A stretch of 21,273 bases of DNA, from contig WOYM01000091.1 of assembly GCA_011620785.1 (NCBI GenBank), forward strand, positions 1-21,273, read 5' to 3'. The stretch comes from Methanothrix sp. (GTDB lineage Archaea; Halobacteriota; Methanosarcinia; Methanotrichales; Methanotrichaceae). The notes under the pieces were generated by a model. The model had not been told where the DNA came from. It did no database searches and was given only the letters and a program-made list of their open reading frames with translations. Position numbers and translations under genes: made by a program. Of this stretch, positions 7,326 through 14,542 are shown piece by piece; position 1 is the stretch's first letter, and each line of letters opens with the position of its first letter.

Positions 7326-7939
7326 GAGAAAAAGATATGCTCAAAGCCACCCTTCGATCGGAGGAGACCGACCGCCTGGCAGGAGGCCTGGCAGCAATAG
7401 GACTCAGTCCCAACGCATGGACCCTCATCTCCCTGGTGCCAGCTCTGGCAGGCCTGTGGGCCCTGGTGATGCACCAGCTCGCCCTGGGCCTGGCCATGTT
7501 CGCCCTGTCTGCCTTCATCGATATTGTGGACGGGACGGTTGCCCGGGTCACCAATCAGGTCAGTGACAAAGGGGCCTATATCGATGGGGTGGTTGACAGG
7601 TATGTGGAGCTGATGCTCTACCTGGGGCTGCTCATTTATATTGGAAGGGGGGAGTTTCTCGGCCTTCCCAATGAGGTCTGGATTGTCCTCCTGATATTTG
7701 GCGGGCTCATGACCAGCTTTGTCCGGGCCTATGCCGACCACCGGGGGATTGTGAAAGACCCGGGGGAGCTGAAGAGGATGGGAGGGCTCCTGGAAAGGCT
7801 GGAGAGGCTCATGCTGCTCTATTTCGGCATGTTCCTTGGGCTTTTCAACAGTCAATGGCTGATGGCGATCGTTGTCCTGACTGCGCTCCTGGCCAATGCC
7901 ACCGCTCTGCAGAGAATCCGGTTTGCCCTTATGAGATAA
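7322..7939 (+). CDS. CDP-alcohol phosphatidyltransferase (archaetidylinositol-phosphate synthase-like)
   Basis: 205 residues, multi-pass membrane protein. The signature D-G-x2-A-R-x8-G-x3-D-x3-D is complete: D70, G71, A74, R75, G84, D88, D92, with an extra D67. Enzymes of this family swap CMP on a CDP-linked lipid for an alcohol; in euryarchaea the nearest type makes archaetidylinositol phosphate from CDP-archaeol and inositol 1-phosphate. The GTG start overlaps the aminotransferase stop. An ATG at 7337 (residue 6, MLKATLRSEE) is an equally plausible start. The specific substrate is inferred from family and archaeal context. Confidence 0.88.
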   Translation: MREKDMLKATLRSEETDRLAGGLAAIGLSPNAWTLISLVPALAGLWALVMHQLALGLAMFALSAFIDIVDGTVARVTNQVSDKGAYIDGVVDRYVELMLYLGLLIYIGRGEFLGLPNEVWIVLLIFGGLMTSFVRAYADHRGIVKDPGELKRMGGLLERLERLMLLYFGMFLGLFNSQWLMAIVVLTALLANATALQRIRFALMR

Positions 7940-7959
7940 AGATTTCCAGAGGCCATCAA

Positions 7960-8151
7960 ATGCGCGGACTACTACTGCTCCTCATCTTCTTGCCGGTCGC
8001 CTTGCTCGCTCATCTGGCCGGTATTAGCGGAATTGCCATCTTTGCCACCTCAGCCCTGGCCATAATCCCCCTGGCAAAACTGCTGGGCGAGGCGACTGAG
8101 GTTCTGGCCGACAAGTCCGGCCCGCGCATAGGAGGACTTCTCAAAGAGTAA
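7960..8151 (+). CDS. 63-residue membrane peptide, N-terminal fragment of a Ca2+/H+ exchanger-like protein
   Basis: GAGG seven bases before the ATG and two hydrophobic segments (about 3-20 and 22-40) indicate a real start. The end, IIPLAKLLGEATEVLA followed by GPRIGGLLKE, matches the N-terminal part of CaCA/CAX cation:proton exchangers, where the sequence normally runs on through GGLLNATFGNATE into the ion-binding helix. Here a stop follows GGLLKE, and I cannot find the rest in any frame downstream. It is either a decayed, truncated transporter or a small protein made from its start. It sits 20 bases after the lipid-synthase gene, apparently in the same unit. Confidence 0.65.
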   Translation: MRGLLLLLIFLPVALLAHLAGISGIAIFATSALAIIPLAKLLGEATEVLADKSGPRIGGLLKE

Positions 8152-8256
8152 GCAGCTGTTTTTAAGGATTCAGAAATCAAGCAAGTCTGCTTTGATGTCG
8201 TAAAAACCTTTCTTGCCATGATTATTCTTAAATTCTAAGAGCGCCACGATTCATTG

Positions 8257-8478
8257 ATGAAATACTCAGTCATCCTAGAACCTCAAGAAGAAGGTGGATT
8301 CACTGCCCGCTGCCTGGAGCTTCCGGGAGCTATAAGCCAGGGAGAGACAAAGACAGAGGCTCTGGAGAATGTCAAAGATGCCATCCGTTTAATTCTGGAA
8401 GTCTTCCGCGAAGATCTGGAAAACCTGAATCATGGCCAATCAGAGGTCCTCAAAGTAGAGCTTGCCGATGTCCTCTAA
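8257..8478 (+). CDS. hicB: HicB-family antitoxin (orphan)
   Basis: 73 residues with the HicB partial RNase-H-like fold: MKYSVILEPQEEGGFTARC, LPGAISQGETKTEALENVKDAI and a short C-terminal helix-strand. HicB normally neutralises the mRNase HicA. A TTG codon precedes the ATG, but the ATG gives the standard N-terminus. CTTAAATTC about 26 bases upstream could be its TATA box, giving a leaderless message. No extra DNA-binding domain is present. The last codons overlap the start of a damaged hicA in another frame. Confidence 0.9.
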   Translation: MKYSVILEPQEEGGFTARCLELPGAISQGETKTEALENVKDAIRLILEVFREDLENLNHGQSEVLKVELADVL

Positions 8479-8594
8479 GCTTCCGGTCCTATCCGGAGAG
8501 AGGCTGATAAAAATTCTGGTACGGCAGGGATTCACGGTTAAATGCTATTTTGAAGCAGGCAGGGCTAGAGATTGAAGACCTGAAAAATAATTAA
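8468..8594 (+). pseudogene. hicA: hicA toxin remnant with internal deletion
   Basis: The ATG at 8468 overlaps the end of hicB and opens SKLPVLSGERLIKIL plus VRQGF, the standard HicA start. About 24 codons in, the frame runs into unrelated residues and stops at 8575. From about 8538 a different frame reads LNAILKQAGLEIEDLKNN and stops at 8594, which is the standard HicA C-terminus. The middle of the protein, including the G-S-H catalytic histidine strand, is missing. The junction lies near 8536-8538 and also shifts the frame. The result cannot encode an active HicA. This is seen directly; the family assignment of both halves is from motif recognition. Confidence 0.85.
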
Positions 8595-8606
8595 AAAATT
8601 ATTTTC
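8583..8606. terminator. A/T palindrome between converging hicA remnant and vor operon
   Basis: AATAATT-AAAA-AATTATT (8586-8603) is flanked by T-runs on both strands and spans both stop codons. T-rich tracts end transcription in archaea, so this may serve both directions. Confidence 0.4.
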
Positions 8607-10044
8607 TCGCCGCCATCTCCAGCACCTTGACCGCCTGGGCTCCCGCCTCCATGATCTCCAGGTTCTTGGGTATGAGCTTGGGCTTCTTGGCAAAAGTAAC
8701 GCGGAAGGCGTTCCCATAGGCATCTTTCGGCAAACCCAGTTTTCCGGCCTGCATCAGAGCCCCCAGCATGGCGGTGTTGGCGGCCATACTGGCCCCCTTG
8801 TCCGCAGCGATCTCAGTTGCTGGTACGGATATGGCCTTTACTCCTTCCGGTGCCTGGAACTGGCCGGCCAGAGAGTCGTATAAGATCACTCCTCCTTTCC
8901 TGACCGCAGGGGCGAACTTCTCCAGGGATGGGCGGTTGAAGGCCACCAGCACATCGGGATGATCCACCACCGGCGAGCCGATGGGCACTCCGGAGATGAT
9001 CACCGAGCAGTTGGATGTCCCGCCCCTCTGCTCCGGCCCGTAATCCGGATACCAGGAGACGAACCGACCGCACCCGAAGGCCGCCTGGGCCAGGGTCAGC
9101 CCCATGCTGAGCACCCCCTGCCCGCCGAACCCAGCGATCTTCACCCCTTTGGGCACGAACTCCGGATCATGCTCGAACTGGACGCATACATTATCCTCGC
9201 AGCCGAAGATCCTGTCCAGGGACTGCAGGGTGTAGTCGCTGTTCGGCCTGACGATGGGCTCTGCCTCAGCCGATCTGTCCCGGAATCTCTTCAAGGGAAA
9301 CTCCTTTTCCATCTGCTCGTTGATGAACCGGGCGCATCCCCGGGCATCCATCCTCAGAATGGTGGGACAGGGGCTGAGCAGCTCCACAAAGGCATAGCCT
9401 TTCTTATCGCGCTGAATCTCCAGCGCCCTTCTCACTGCCCTCCTGGCCTTGCGAATGTGCTCGATATCCGAGAGGCTCGCCCTCTCGATGAACACCGGGG
9501 CGCTGAGGGTATCCAGGATCTCGCAGATATGAATGGGATAGCCCTGCTCCTGGGGATCGCGGCCCTGAGGAGTGGTGGCTGTGACCTCGCCGATCAGTGT
9601 GGTGGGAGCCATCTGGCCGCCGGTCATGCCGTAGACGGTGTTGTTGACGAAGAAGACCGCCAGCTTCTCCCCCCGGTTAGCCGCCTGGATGGTCTCGTTC
9701 AGGCCGATGGAGGCCAGATCTCCGTCCCCCTGATAGGAGATGACTATGGCATCATCCTCTGCCCGGGAGATGCCTGTGGCTATGGCCGGAGCCCTGCCGT
9801 GAGCGGCCTGCACGTGTCCCGAATCCAGATAATAGTAAGCGAATACAGCACACCCCACGGGACTGATCACAATGCACCGGTCCTGAATACCCAGGTCGGC
9901 CATGGCCTCGCCGATCAGCTTATGCAGTATGCCATGCCCGCAGCCCGGACAGTAATGAGTGGCGGTAGGAGCAGACCCACCCTTGCGCGGGAAGACGTCG
10001 TACATTCCCGGATGCCCGCCAAACAGCTTCTCTTTTGCCGCCAT
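8599..10044 (-). CDS. 2-oxoacid:ferredoxin oxidoreductase, fused beta (TPP) and gamma subunits
   Basis: 481 residues. The beta part (1-about 295) binds thiamine pyrophosphate through GDGD (106-109) and N134/N135-T-V-YGMTGGQ. It carries the proximal [4Fe-4S] cysteines C32, C35, C65 and C226 in the spacing seen in crystallised enzymes. The gamma part starts about residue 300 (VKIAGFGGQGVLSMG) and is the catalytic-domain III type with YGPEQRGGTSN. In many genomes these are separate genes. The enzyme interconverts a 2-oxoacid plus CoA with acyl-CoA, CO2 and reduced ferredoxin. It begins directly at the stop of the alpha-subunit gene, with GGAGGTG before its ATG. The alpha partner is VorB-like, so a branched-chain oxoacid is the best guess. 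Confidence 0.93.
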   Translation of the reverse strand: MAAKEKLFGGHPGMYDVFPRKGGSAPTATHYCPGCGHGILHKLIGEAMADLGIQDRCIVISPVGCAVFAYYYLDSGHVQAAHGRAPAIATGISRAEDDAIVISYQGDGDLASIGLNETIQAANRGEKLAVFFVNNTVYGMTGGQMAPTTLIGEVTATTPQGRDPQEQGYPIHICEILDTLSAPVFIERASLSDIEHIRKARRAVRRALEIQRDKKGYAFVELLSPCPTILRMDARGCARFINEQMEKEFPLKRFRDRSAEAEPIVRPNSDYTLQSLDRIFGCEDNVCVQFEHDPEFVPKGVKIAGFGGQGVLSMGLTLAQAAFGCGRFVSWYPDYGPEQRGGTSNCSVIISGVPIGSPVVDHPDVLVAFNRPSLEKFAPAVRKGGVILYDSLAGQFQAPEGVKAISVPATEIAADKGASMAANTAMLGALMQAGKLGLPKDAYGNAFRVTFAKKPKLIPKNLEIMEAGAQAVKVLEMAARK

Positions 10045-11088
10045 TTATGCCACCTCCCTGATTTTTTCCATGATCTCGTCGATGTTGATCAGATTTCCTC
10101 CGTAACGGCAGACAAGCTCCACCGGCCGGCAGCCGCTGGCAAGGCGAATATCGTCTCGCATCTGGCCGTTGCTCATTTCCACCGATATGAACTTGCAGCC
10201 CCTATCGGCAAGCTTGGCGATCTCCCCCGTGGGGAATGGATAGAGGGTTATGGGCCGGAAGAGCCCCGCCCGGATTCCCTCCTTCCGGGCTCTGTCCACC
10301 GTCGATCGGGCGATCCTGCTGCTGATGCCGTAGGAGACTAAGACCACATCCGCATCCTCCAGCCGGTATCCATCCCACAAAACCTCGTTCTCCTCCACCC
10401 GGCGGTACTTCTCCTGCAGCATCAGGTTATGCTTCTCCAGGTCGCCGAAGTCCAAAGAGATGGATGTGACCAGATTTCCTCTGGTCTCCGCTTTGCCTGC
10501 CACCGCCCAGGTGGTATCGATGGTATGCTCTATTGCCTCCTGGGGAAACTCGAGGGGCTCGACCATATGCCCTAGGACTCCGTCCGCCAGGATGACCACC
10601 GGATTTCTGTACTTGAAGGCCAGCTCGAAGCCCTTGCGAGTGAAGTCGCACATCTCCTGCACGCTGGCCGGAGCGAGGACAATGTTATGGTAGCAGCCGT
10701 GGCCTCCACCCTTGCAAGCCTGATTGTAGTCGGACTGCTCCGGACCGATGTTGCCCAGACCCGGACCCGCCCGGCAGATGTCCACGATAACGCAGGGCAG
10801 CTGCGCTCCGGCGATATAGGTTATTCCCTCCTGCTTCAGGCTCATTCCCGGCCCGGAGCTGGCAGCCAGCACCCGGTGACCGGCGGTTGCCGCCCCATAG
10901 ACCATGTTGATCGCCGCTTCCTCCGATTCCGCCTGGACGAATTTGCGCCCGAGCTTTGGGAAGAATCTGGAGGCCTCCTGCAGAATCTCGCTGGCCGGAG
11001 TTATGGGATAGCCGAAGAAGCAGTCGCATCCTGCATAGAGCGCTCCCACAATCACTGCACTGTTCCCCGCCATTAATCCAGATGCCAT
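10045..11088 (-). CDS. vorB: 2-oxoacid:ferredoxin oxidoreductase alpha subunit, VorB-like
   Basis: 347 residues. GYPITPASEI near the N-terminus is the pyrimidine-binding region of the alpha subunit, and FVQAESEEAAINMVYGAA carries the conserved glutamate. SSGPGMSLKQEGITY and GGPGLGN-like RAGPGLGNIGPEQSDY follow, matching the 3-methyl-2-oxobutanoate (2-ketoisovalerate) oxidoreductase VorB family closely by eye. It pairs with the adjacent beta-gamma fusion. The start is two bases after the synthetase stop, with GGAGAG upstream, so synthesis is coupled. No delta (ferredoxin) gene follows in the cluster. Confidence 0.92.
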   Translation of the reverse strand: MASGLMAGNSAVIVGALYAGCDCFFGYPITPASEILQEASRFFPKLGRKFVQAESEEAAINMVYGAATAGHRVLAASSGPGMSLKQEGITYIAGAQLPCVIVDICRAGPGLGNIGPEQSDYNQACKGGGHGCYHNIVLAPASVQEMCDFTRKGFELAFKYRNPVVILADGVLGHMVEPLEFPQEAIEHTIDTTWAVAGKAETRGNLVTSISLDFGDLEKHNLMLQEKYRRVEENEVLWDGYRLEDADVVLVSYGISSRIARSTVDRARKEGIRAGLFRPITLYPFPTGEIAKLADRGCKFISVEMSNGQMRDDIRLASGCRPVELVCRYGGNLINIDEIMEKIREVA

Positions 11089-11090
11089 TT

Positions 11091-12992
11091 TCAGCTCTCC
11101 TGCGCAGACTTATCTTTCTGAGGCACATGGACCTCAATTGCCAGCGGCTCGGGACAGGTGTAGTAGCAGGCTGCGCAGCCTATGCATCCGTCTCCTGAGT
11201 AGAGCACATAGTTGTAGCTGCGGAGGTTCAGTTCAGTTCCCATCTTCAGCACCCCTTCCGGACAGGCCTCAACACACCTCTCGCATGCTTTGCATTCCAG
11301 GGAATTGATCACCGGATAGGGCTTGTCCTTATCCCTGATCTCCACCCTCCTGATCTTGCCGCTGATGGTCTTGGGAAGCTCATCAACGAACTCGACTATT
11401 CGGGGGTACTTGTAGGGCGCTGTCACCTTTTTCACATGGTCTTGCAGCTCGCGTTTCAGCTCCTCGGAGGGGCTGAATCCCCGGGTGAGAACCACCGTAG
11501 CCTTGACCACCTGACCGCGGATGGGATCGGGCACTCCGGTGATTGCCACCTCCAGGACGGCGGGATGGGACATGAGAGCCGACTCGACCTCAAAGGGCCC
11601 CACCCGATAGCCGGAGCTCTTGATCATATCGTCCGTCCGGCCGATGAACCAGAAGTAACCATCCTCGTCCCGCCAGGCGGTATCTCCGGTATGATAATAG
11701 TCATCGTGCCAGGTGTTCTGGGTCTTGTCCGGGTCCATGTGGTAGTCGGTGAAAAGGCCCACCGGCTTTCCTTTATCCGTCCTGATCACAATCTCCCCTT
11801 CCTCGCCCACCTCGCAGATCTTGTCGTTCTTTCCCACCAGGAGGATATCGTATCCTGCTGCGGGCTTTCCCATGGATCCTGGTTTGGCCTCCATCCAGGG
11901 ATAGTTGGAGATGCAGACCACGGTCTCCGTCTGGCCGTATCCCTCCATCAGCCGCAGGCCGGTGGTCTCAAGGAAGCTCTCATATACCGAAGGGTTGAGG
12001 GGCTCGCCTGCTGTGACTGCATACTTGAGGCGGGAGAAGTCGTAGCGAGACATATCGCTCTTGATCATGAACCTGAAGATGGTGGGCGGGGCGCAGAAGG
12101 TGGTCACGCCGTATTTGCCCATCTCGTCCATCATCCTTCCGGCATCGAAGCGGTCGTAATCATAGACGAAGACGGCCGATCCTGCTATCCATTGGCCGAA
12201 TATCTTGCCCCAGGCGCATTTGGCCCAGCCGGTATCGGCAACTGTGTAATGCAATCCGTCGTCCTCCACGTTCTGCCAGAACTTGGCGGTGAGGATATGT
12301 CCTAGGGGATAGGTCTGATCGTGCTTGACCAGCTTCGGGTAGCCGGTGGTGCCGGAGGTGAAGTATGCCAGCAGTATATCATCGTTTTTGGTCGCCTGAT
12401 TTCCTGTGGGCCGAACGAAGTCTTCACTTGCCCGTTCCAGCTCCAGATCGAAGTTGATCCAGCCCTCTCGATTCAGATCTCGGCTTCCCACCAGGGCTTT
12501 GACCAGGGGAACGTCTCCCGCCTCTCTGTGGGCGGCATCGAACTCTGCAGGAACGCCGTTCTCACCGATGCAGACGATCAGCTTCAGATCTGCTTTTTTG
12601 ATGCGATAGATAAAGTCTTTGGCTTTCAGCATATGGGTGGAAGGGATGGAGATTGCGCCGAGCTTGTTCAAGCCCACCATGCACACCCAGAACTCCCAGC
12701 GGCTCTTGAGGGTGAGCATTGCTGTATCGCCCTTCTTTATCCCAAAGCCCTGAAAGAGGTTGGCGGCTTTGTCGCTTAATTTCTTCAGCTCTTTGAAGCT
12801 GATGGTCTTCGCCTCGCCATGATCGTTACACCAGACGAGTGCACATTTATCAGGACATTCAGCGGCATAAACGTCGACGACGTCATAAGCGAAATTGAAG
12901 TTCTCTGGGACGATGATCTTCAGGTTCTCTCTGAAGTCATCGTATGATTTGAAATCCAATCGCGAGACATACCTAGGCAATAAAGATGTCAT
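11091..12992 (-). CDS. AMP-forming acyl-CoA synthetase with C-terminal 2x[4Fe-4S] ferredoxin domain
   Basis: 633 residues. The first about 555 are a medium-chain acyl-CoA synthetase: P-loop TSGTTGYPK (212-220), YGQTE (352-356), YHTGD (433-437), GRTDDMIKSSGYRVGPFE hinge, and catalytic lysine K546 in PKTISGKIRR. It makes acyl-AMP and then acyl-CoA from a free acid. The last about 75 residues are a bacterial-type ferredoxin with C567-x2-C570-x2-C573-x3-C577P and C603-x2-C606-x2-C609-x3-C613P, the pattern of the delta subunit of four-part 2-oxoacid oxidoreductases. That subunit is otherwise missing next to the alpha and beta-gamma genes. GAGGAT sits just upstream of the ATG. The substrate is probably a branched or aryl acid (inference). 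Confidence 0.93.
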   Translation of the reverse strand: MTSLLPRYVSRLDFKSYDDFRENLKIIVPENFNFAYDVVDVYAAECPDKCALVWCNDHGEAKTISFKELKKLSDKAANLFQGFGIKKGDTAMLTLKSRWEFWVCMVGLNKLGAISIPSTHMLKAKDFIYRIKKADLKLIVCIGENGVPAEFDAAHREAGDVPLVKALVGSRDLNREGWINFDLELERASEDFVRPTGNQATKNDDILLAYFTSGTTGYPKLVKHDQTYPLGHILTAKFWQNVEDDGLHYTVADTGWAKCAWGKIFGQWIAGSAVFVYDYDRFDAGRMMDEMGKYGVTTFCAPPTIFRFMIKSDMSRYDFSRLKYAVTAGEPLNPSVYESFLETTGLRLMEGYGQTETVVCISNYPWMEAKPGSMGKPAAGYDILLVGKNDKICEVGEEGEIVIRTDKGKPVGLFTDYHMDPDKTQNTWHDDYYHTGDTAWRDEDGYFWFIGRTDDMIKSSGYRVGPFEVESALMSHPAVLEVAITGVPDPIRGQVVKATVVLTRGFSPSEELKRELQDHVKKVTAPYKYPRIVEFVDELPKTISGKIRRVEIRDKDKPYPVINSLECKACERCVEACPEGVLKMGTELNLRSYNYVLYSGDGCIGCAACYYTCPEPLAIEVHVPQKDKSAQES

Positions 12993-13013
12993 TTTTAATC
13001 CTCTGTAACGGGT

Positions 13014-13577
13014 TTACATGACCACGGCCAAAAGCTTCACTGGCTTATCACTTAAAGCTTCCATGACATGGTCATATGTTGAATCAAAGAATATCGAGTC
13101 CCCTTCATTGAGAATGACCTCGTTCTCATTGATGGTGATCTTTAGTGCGCCCTCAAGAACATACTCGAACTCCTGGCCTGGGTGGCTGTATAGCGAGTGA
13201 ACCGGATGTGATTGGCTCTCTTTCTTGGGATCGATGGTAACGATAAAAGGCTCAGCCTTCTTATTGGCGAACTTTCTGGCCAGGCTTTGATAATGATACT
13301 GCTTTCTGCGCTCCACCTCCACACCCTCGCCCTTACGGGTTATGGCGAAGATGCTCATCTTGGACTCCTCGCCCGTTAGGAGCAGGCCTGTATCCACGTT
13401 CAGCCGTCGCGCAATGCCTATGAGAATGCTGGCCGGGATGTCCAGCATACCGTCCTCATAGCAGTTGTACGTGTCAACTGCCACATTCAGGTGCTCTGCC
13501 ATCTCTTCGGGCGATACTCGGTTCAGCTCTCTCAGCTCACGAAGTCGCGTTCCTATCTCCTCAAGCGTCTCTTTCAT
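13014..13577 (-). CDS. XRE-family regulator with C-terminal cupin domain
   Basis: 187 residues. The XRE helix-turn-helix (about 5-65, RLRELRELNRVSPEEMAEHLNV) is followed by a cupin barrel with HPGQEFEYVLEG (132-143) and GDSIFFDSTYDHVM, likely the effector or metal pocket. The start ATG at 13577 is chosen over longer in-frame options because GAGG (13585-13588) lies seven bases upstream, and because the TATA box at 13661-13670 would place the transcript start inside the longer frame. It is the first gene of the synthetase/oxidoreductase operon, with 21 bases to the next gene, so it probably controls it and senses its substrate or CoA ester. Confidence 0.88.
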   Translation of the reverse strand: MKETLEEIGTRLRELRELNRVSPEEMAEHLNVAVDTYNCYEDGMLDIPASILIGIARRLNVDTGLLLTGEESKMSIFAITRKGEGVEVERRKQYHYQSLARKFANKKAEPFIVTIDPKKESQSHPVHSLYSHPGQEFEYVLEGALKITINENEVILNEGDSIFFDSTYDHVMEALSDKPVKLLAVVM

Positions 13578-13660
13578 GCACATTCCTCGGCGCATCCCAA
13601 CTTCATGGTCCAGAGCAGTAGATCCAGGCCACAGGTAATGCAGGGTTGAGACTGCCATAC

Positions 13661-13671
13661 ATTTATATTTG
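13661..13671 (-). promoter_or_regulatory. TATA box of the XRE-cupin/acyl-CoA synthetase/vor operon
   Basis: The minus strand reads AAATATAAATG, a strong archaeal TATA match. Transcription should start near 13636-13640, giving a leader of about 60 bases before the ATG at 13577. Confidence 0.55.
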
Positions 13672-13689
13672 AATCTATCTCTGGAAATG

Positions 13690-13716
13690 GGCTCAATTCG
13701 AGCCGATCCATATCGG
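13690..13716. promoter_or_regulatory. Two adjacent inverted repeats upstream of the operon TATA box
   Basis: GGCTC-AATTC-GAGCC (13690-13704) and CCGAT-CCAT-ATCGG (13703-13716) lie back to back, sharing two bases, 20-46 bp upstream of the TATA box. This is a place where archaeal activators bind. They are candidate operators for the XRE-cupin regulator; the binding protein is inferred. Confidence 0.35.
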
Positions 13717-13955
13717 ATGATGGATAGGGATGGTATGGTGCCTTAATTATCAATTATGCTCATAAAATTGAGAACTGAGGGAGGCTCGGAGATAAAACGG
13801 CAACCTGACTGACCAGGCAATCCTTTTGCCAGAGAAAAGGTGTTTTTGAGCGATTTTTTAACTATTACAGTTATCGTGAGCGATTGCCAGGAGGCTCCTG
13901 GCAGCTGCAGATGGCCATATATTCGACCTGTTGTGGGCCCTGTTATCTCATCTTT
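13717..13955. other. Gene-free stretch between the operon promoter and a small ORF
   Basis: No convincing coding frame. It contains a perfect hairpin GCCAGGAG-G-CTCCTGGC (13886-13902), a smaller one GGCAA-TCCTT-TTGCC (13816-13830), two copies of GAGCGATT about 31 bases apart (near 13847 and 13878), and T-runs near 13842 and 13853. The strong hairpin lies just past the 3' end of the minus-strand gene at 13956 and may stabilise or end that transcript. Confidence 0.45.
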
Positions 13956-14321
13956 TCAAGAGGTCCAGTCGTCTTCATCAAGCCAGCTCTCTGATCTTCT
14001 CTTTGAACTGACCGTTGCTGCGACCCTCTGTTTGCCGGCATAAGCCATGGCTGCGGATCGAACGCGACTGCTCCCGCGCATGAGCTGATAGGCTATCTCC
14101 GGATCGATGTCATATTTGTCCCGGTAGGCTTGGCGGGAGAGGTGCTCGCCAAAGCCGGAGATGTAGAGGGGCTCGCCTACTACGGGAGTTATCTTCCCCG
14201 CAGGCAGGATCCATTCAAAGCCCTCAGGGAGGGTGCATTCCAGCCAATCATCGCCATCGTCCATAGCTCCATCGGAGATCTCGTTTACCACTCCGCAGTT
14301 TTTGCAGATGATCTTTTTCAT
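13956..14321 (-). CDS. Hypothetical 121-residue protein with an N-terminal CxxC
   Basis: I do not recognise the family. It begins MKKIICKNCGVVNEI, like one half of a zinc ribbon (C6, C9), with a further Cys at 29 but no second knuckle. An acidic stretch and a hydrophobic segment EWILPAGKITPVVGEPLYI follow, and the tail is Ser/Arg-rich ending SWLDEDDWTS. The ATG is preferred over an upstream TTG because GGTGA lies five bases before it. A TATA-like element (TTATATATAC on the minus strand, near 14359-14368) lies about 40 bases upstream. It is divergent from the repeat-rich membrane protein gene. Confidence 0.65.
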   Translation of the reverse strand: MKKIICKNCGVVNEISDGAMDDGDDWLECTLPEGFEWILPAGKITPVVGEPLYISGFGEHLSRQAYRDKYDIDPEIAYQLMRGSSRVRSAAMAYAGKQRVAATVSSKRRSESWLDEDDWTS

Positions 14322-14358
14322 ATTCCTCACCTTCAATGAGAGTATTCGGTTAATAACA

Positions 14359-14368
14359 GTATATATAA
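14359..14368 (-). promoter_or_regulatory. Putative TATA box of the 121-residue protein gene
   Basis: The minus strand reads AATTATATATACTG. The distance to the ATG predicts a short leader of about 15 bases that includes the GGTGA ribosome binding site. Confidence 0.45.
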
Positions 14369-14509
14369 TTTACCTAAGAAAATACTTATTGGAATGAGTC
14401 GCTCTATCCAGTGCAATGGCGAACATAAATTATTTATACTCATTAGTAATCAAGTAAAATGAGATCTTAATTGAGAGACTTCGTAAATAAATGGAATATT
14501 CAATCGCAA

Positions 14510-14520
14510 GAGTTATAAAC
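14510..14520 (+). promoter_or_regulatory. Putative TATA box of the repeat-rich membrane protein gene
   Basis: GAGTTATAAAC is centred about 27 bases before the ATG at 14543, predicting a leaderless message or one with a leader of only a few bases. Confidence 0.4.
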
Positions 14521-14542
14521 TTTAGAAAATATCTGATTAAGT

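Noticed and set aside
7855..7959. Longer start for the 63-residue membrane peptide
   Set aside because: The upstream in-frame region lies inside the lipid-synthase gene, while GAGG sits at the right distance from the ATG at 7960.
8959..10341. 460-codon plus-strand open frame
   Set aside because: It is antisense to the vor beta-gamma and alpha genes, whose motifs are complete. The long frame reflects GC-rich codon use in the real genes.
11436..12305. 289-codon plus-strand open frame
   Set aside because: Antisense to the acyl-CoA synthetase with all its motifs; shadow.
13578..13658. Longer N-terminus for the XRE-cupin regulator
   Set aside because: The extra residues lack conservation features, the predicted transcript start falls inside them, and a good ribosome binding site points to 13577.
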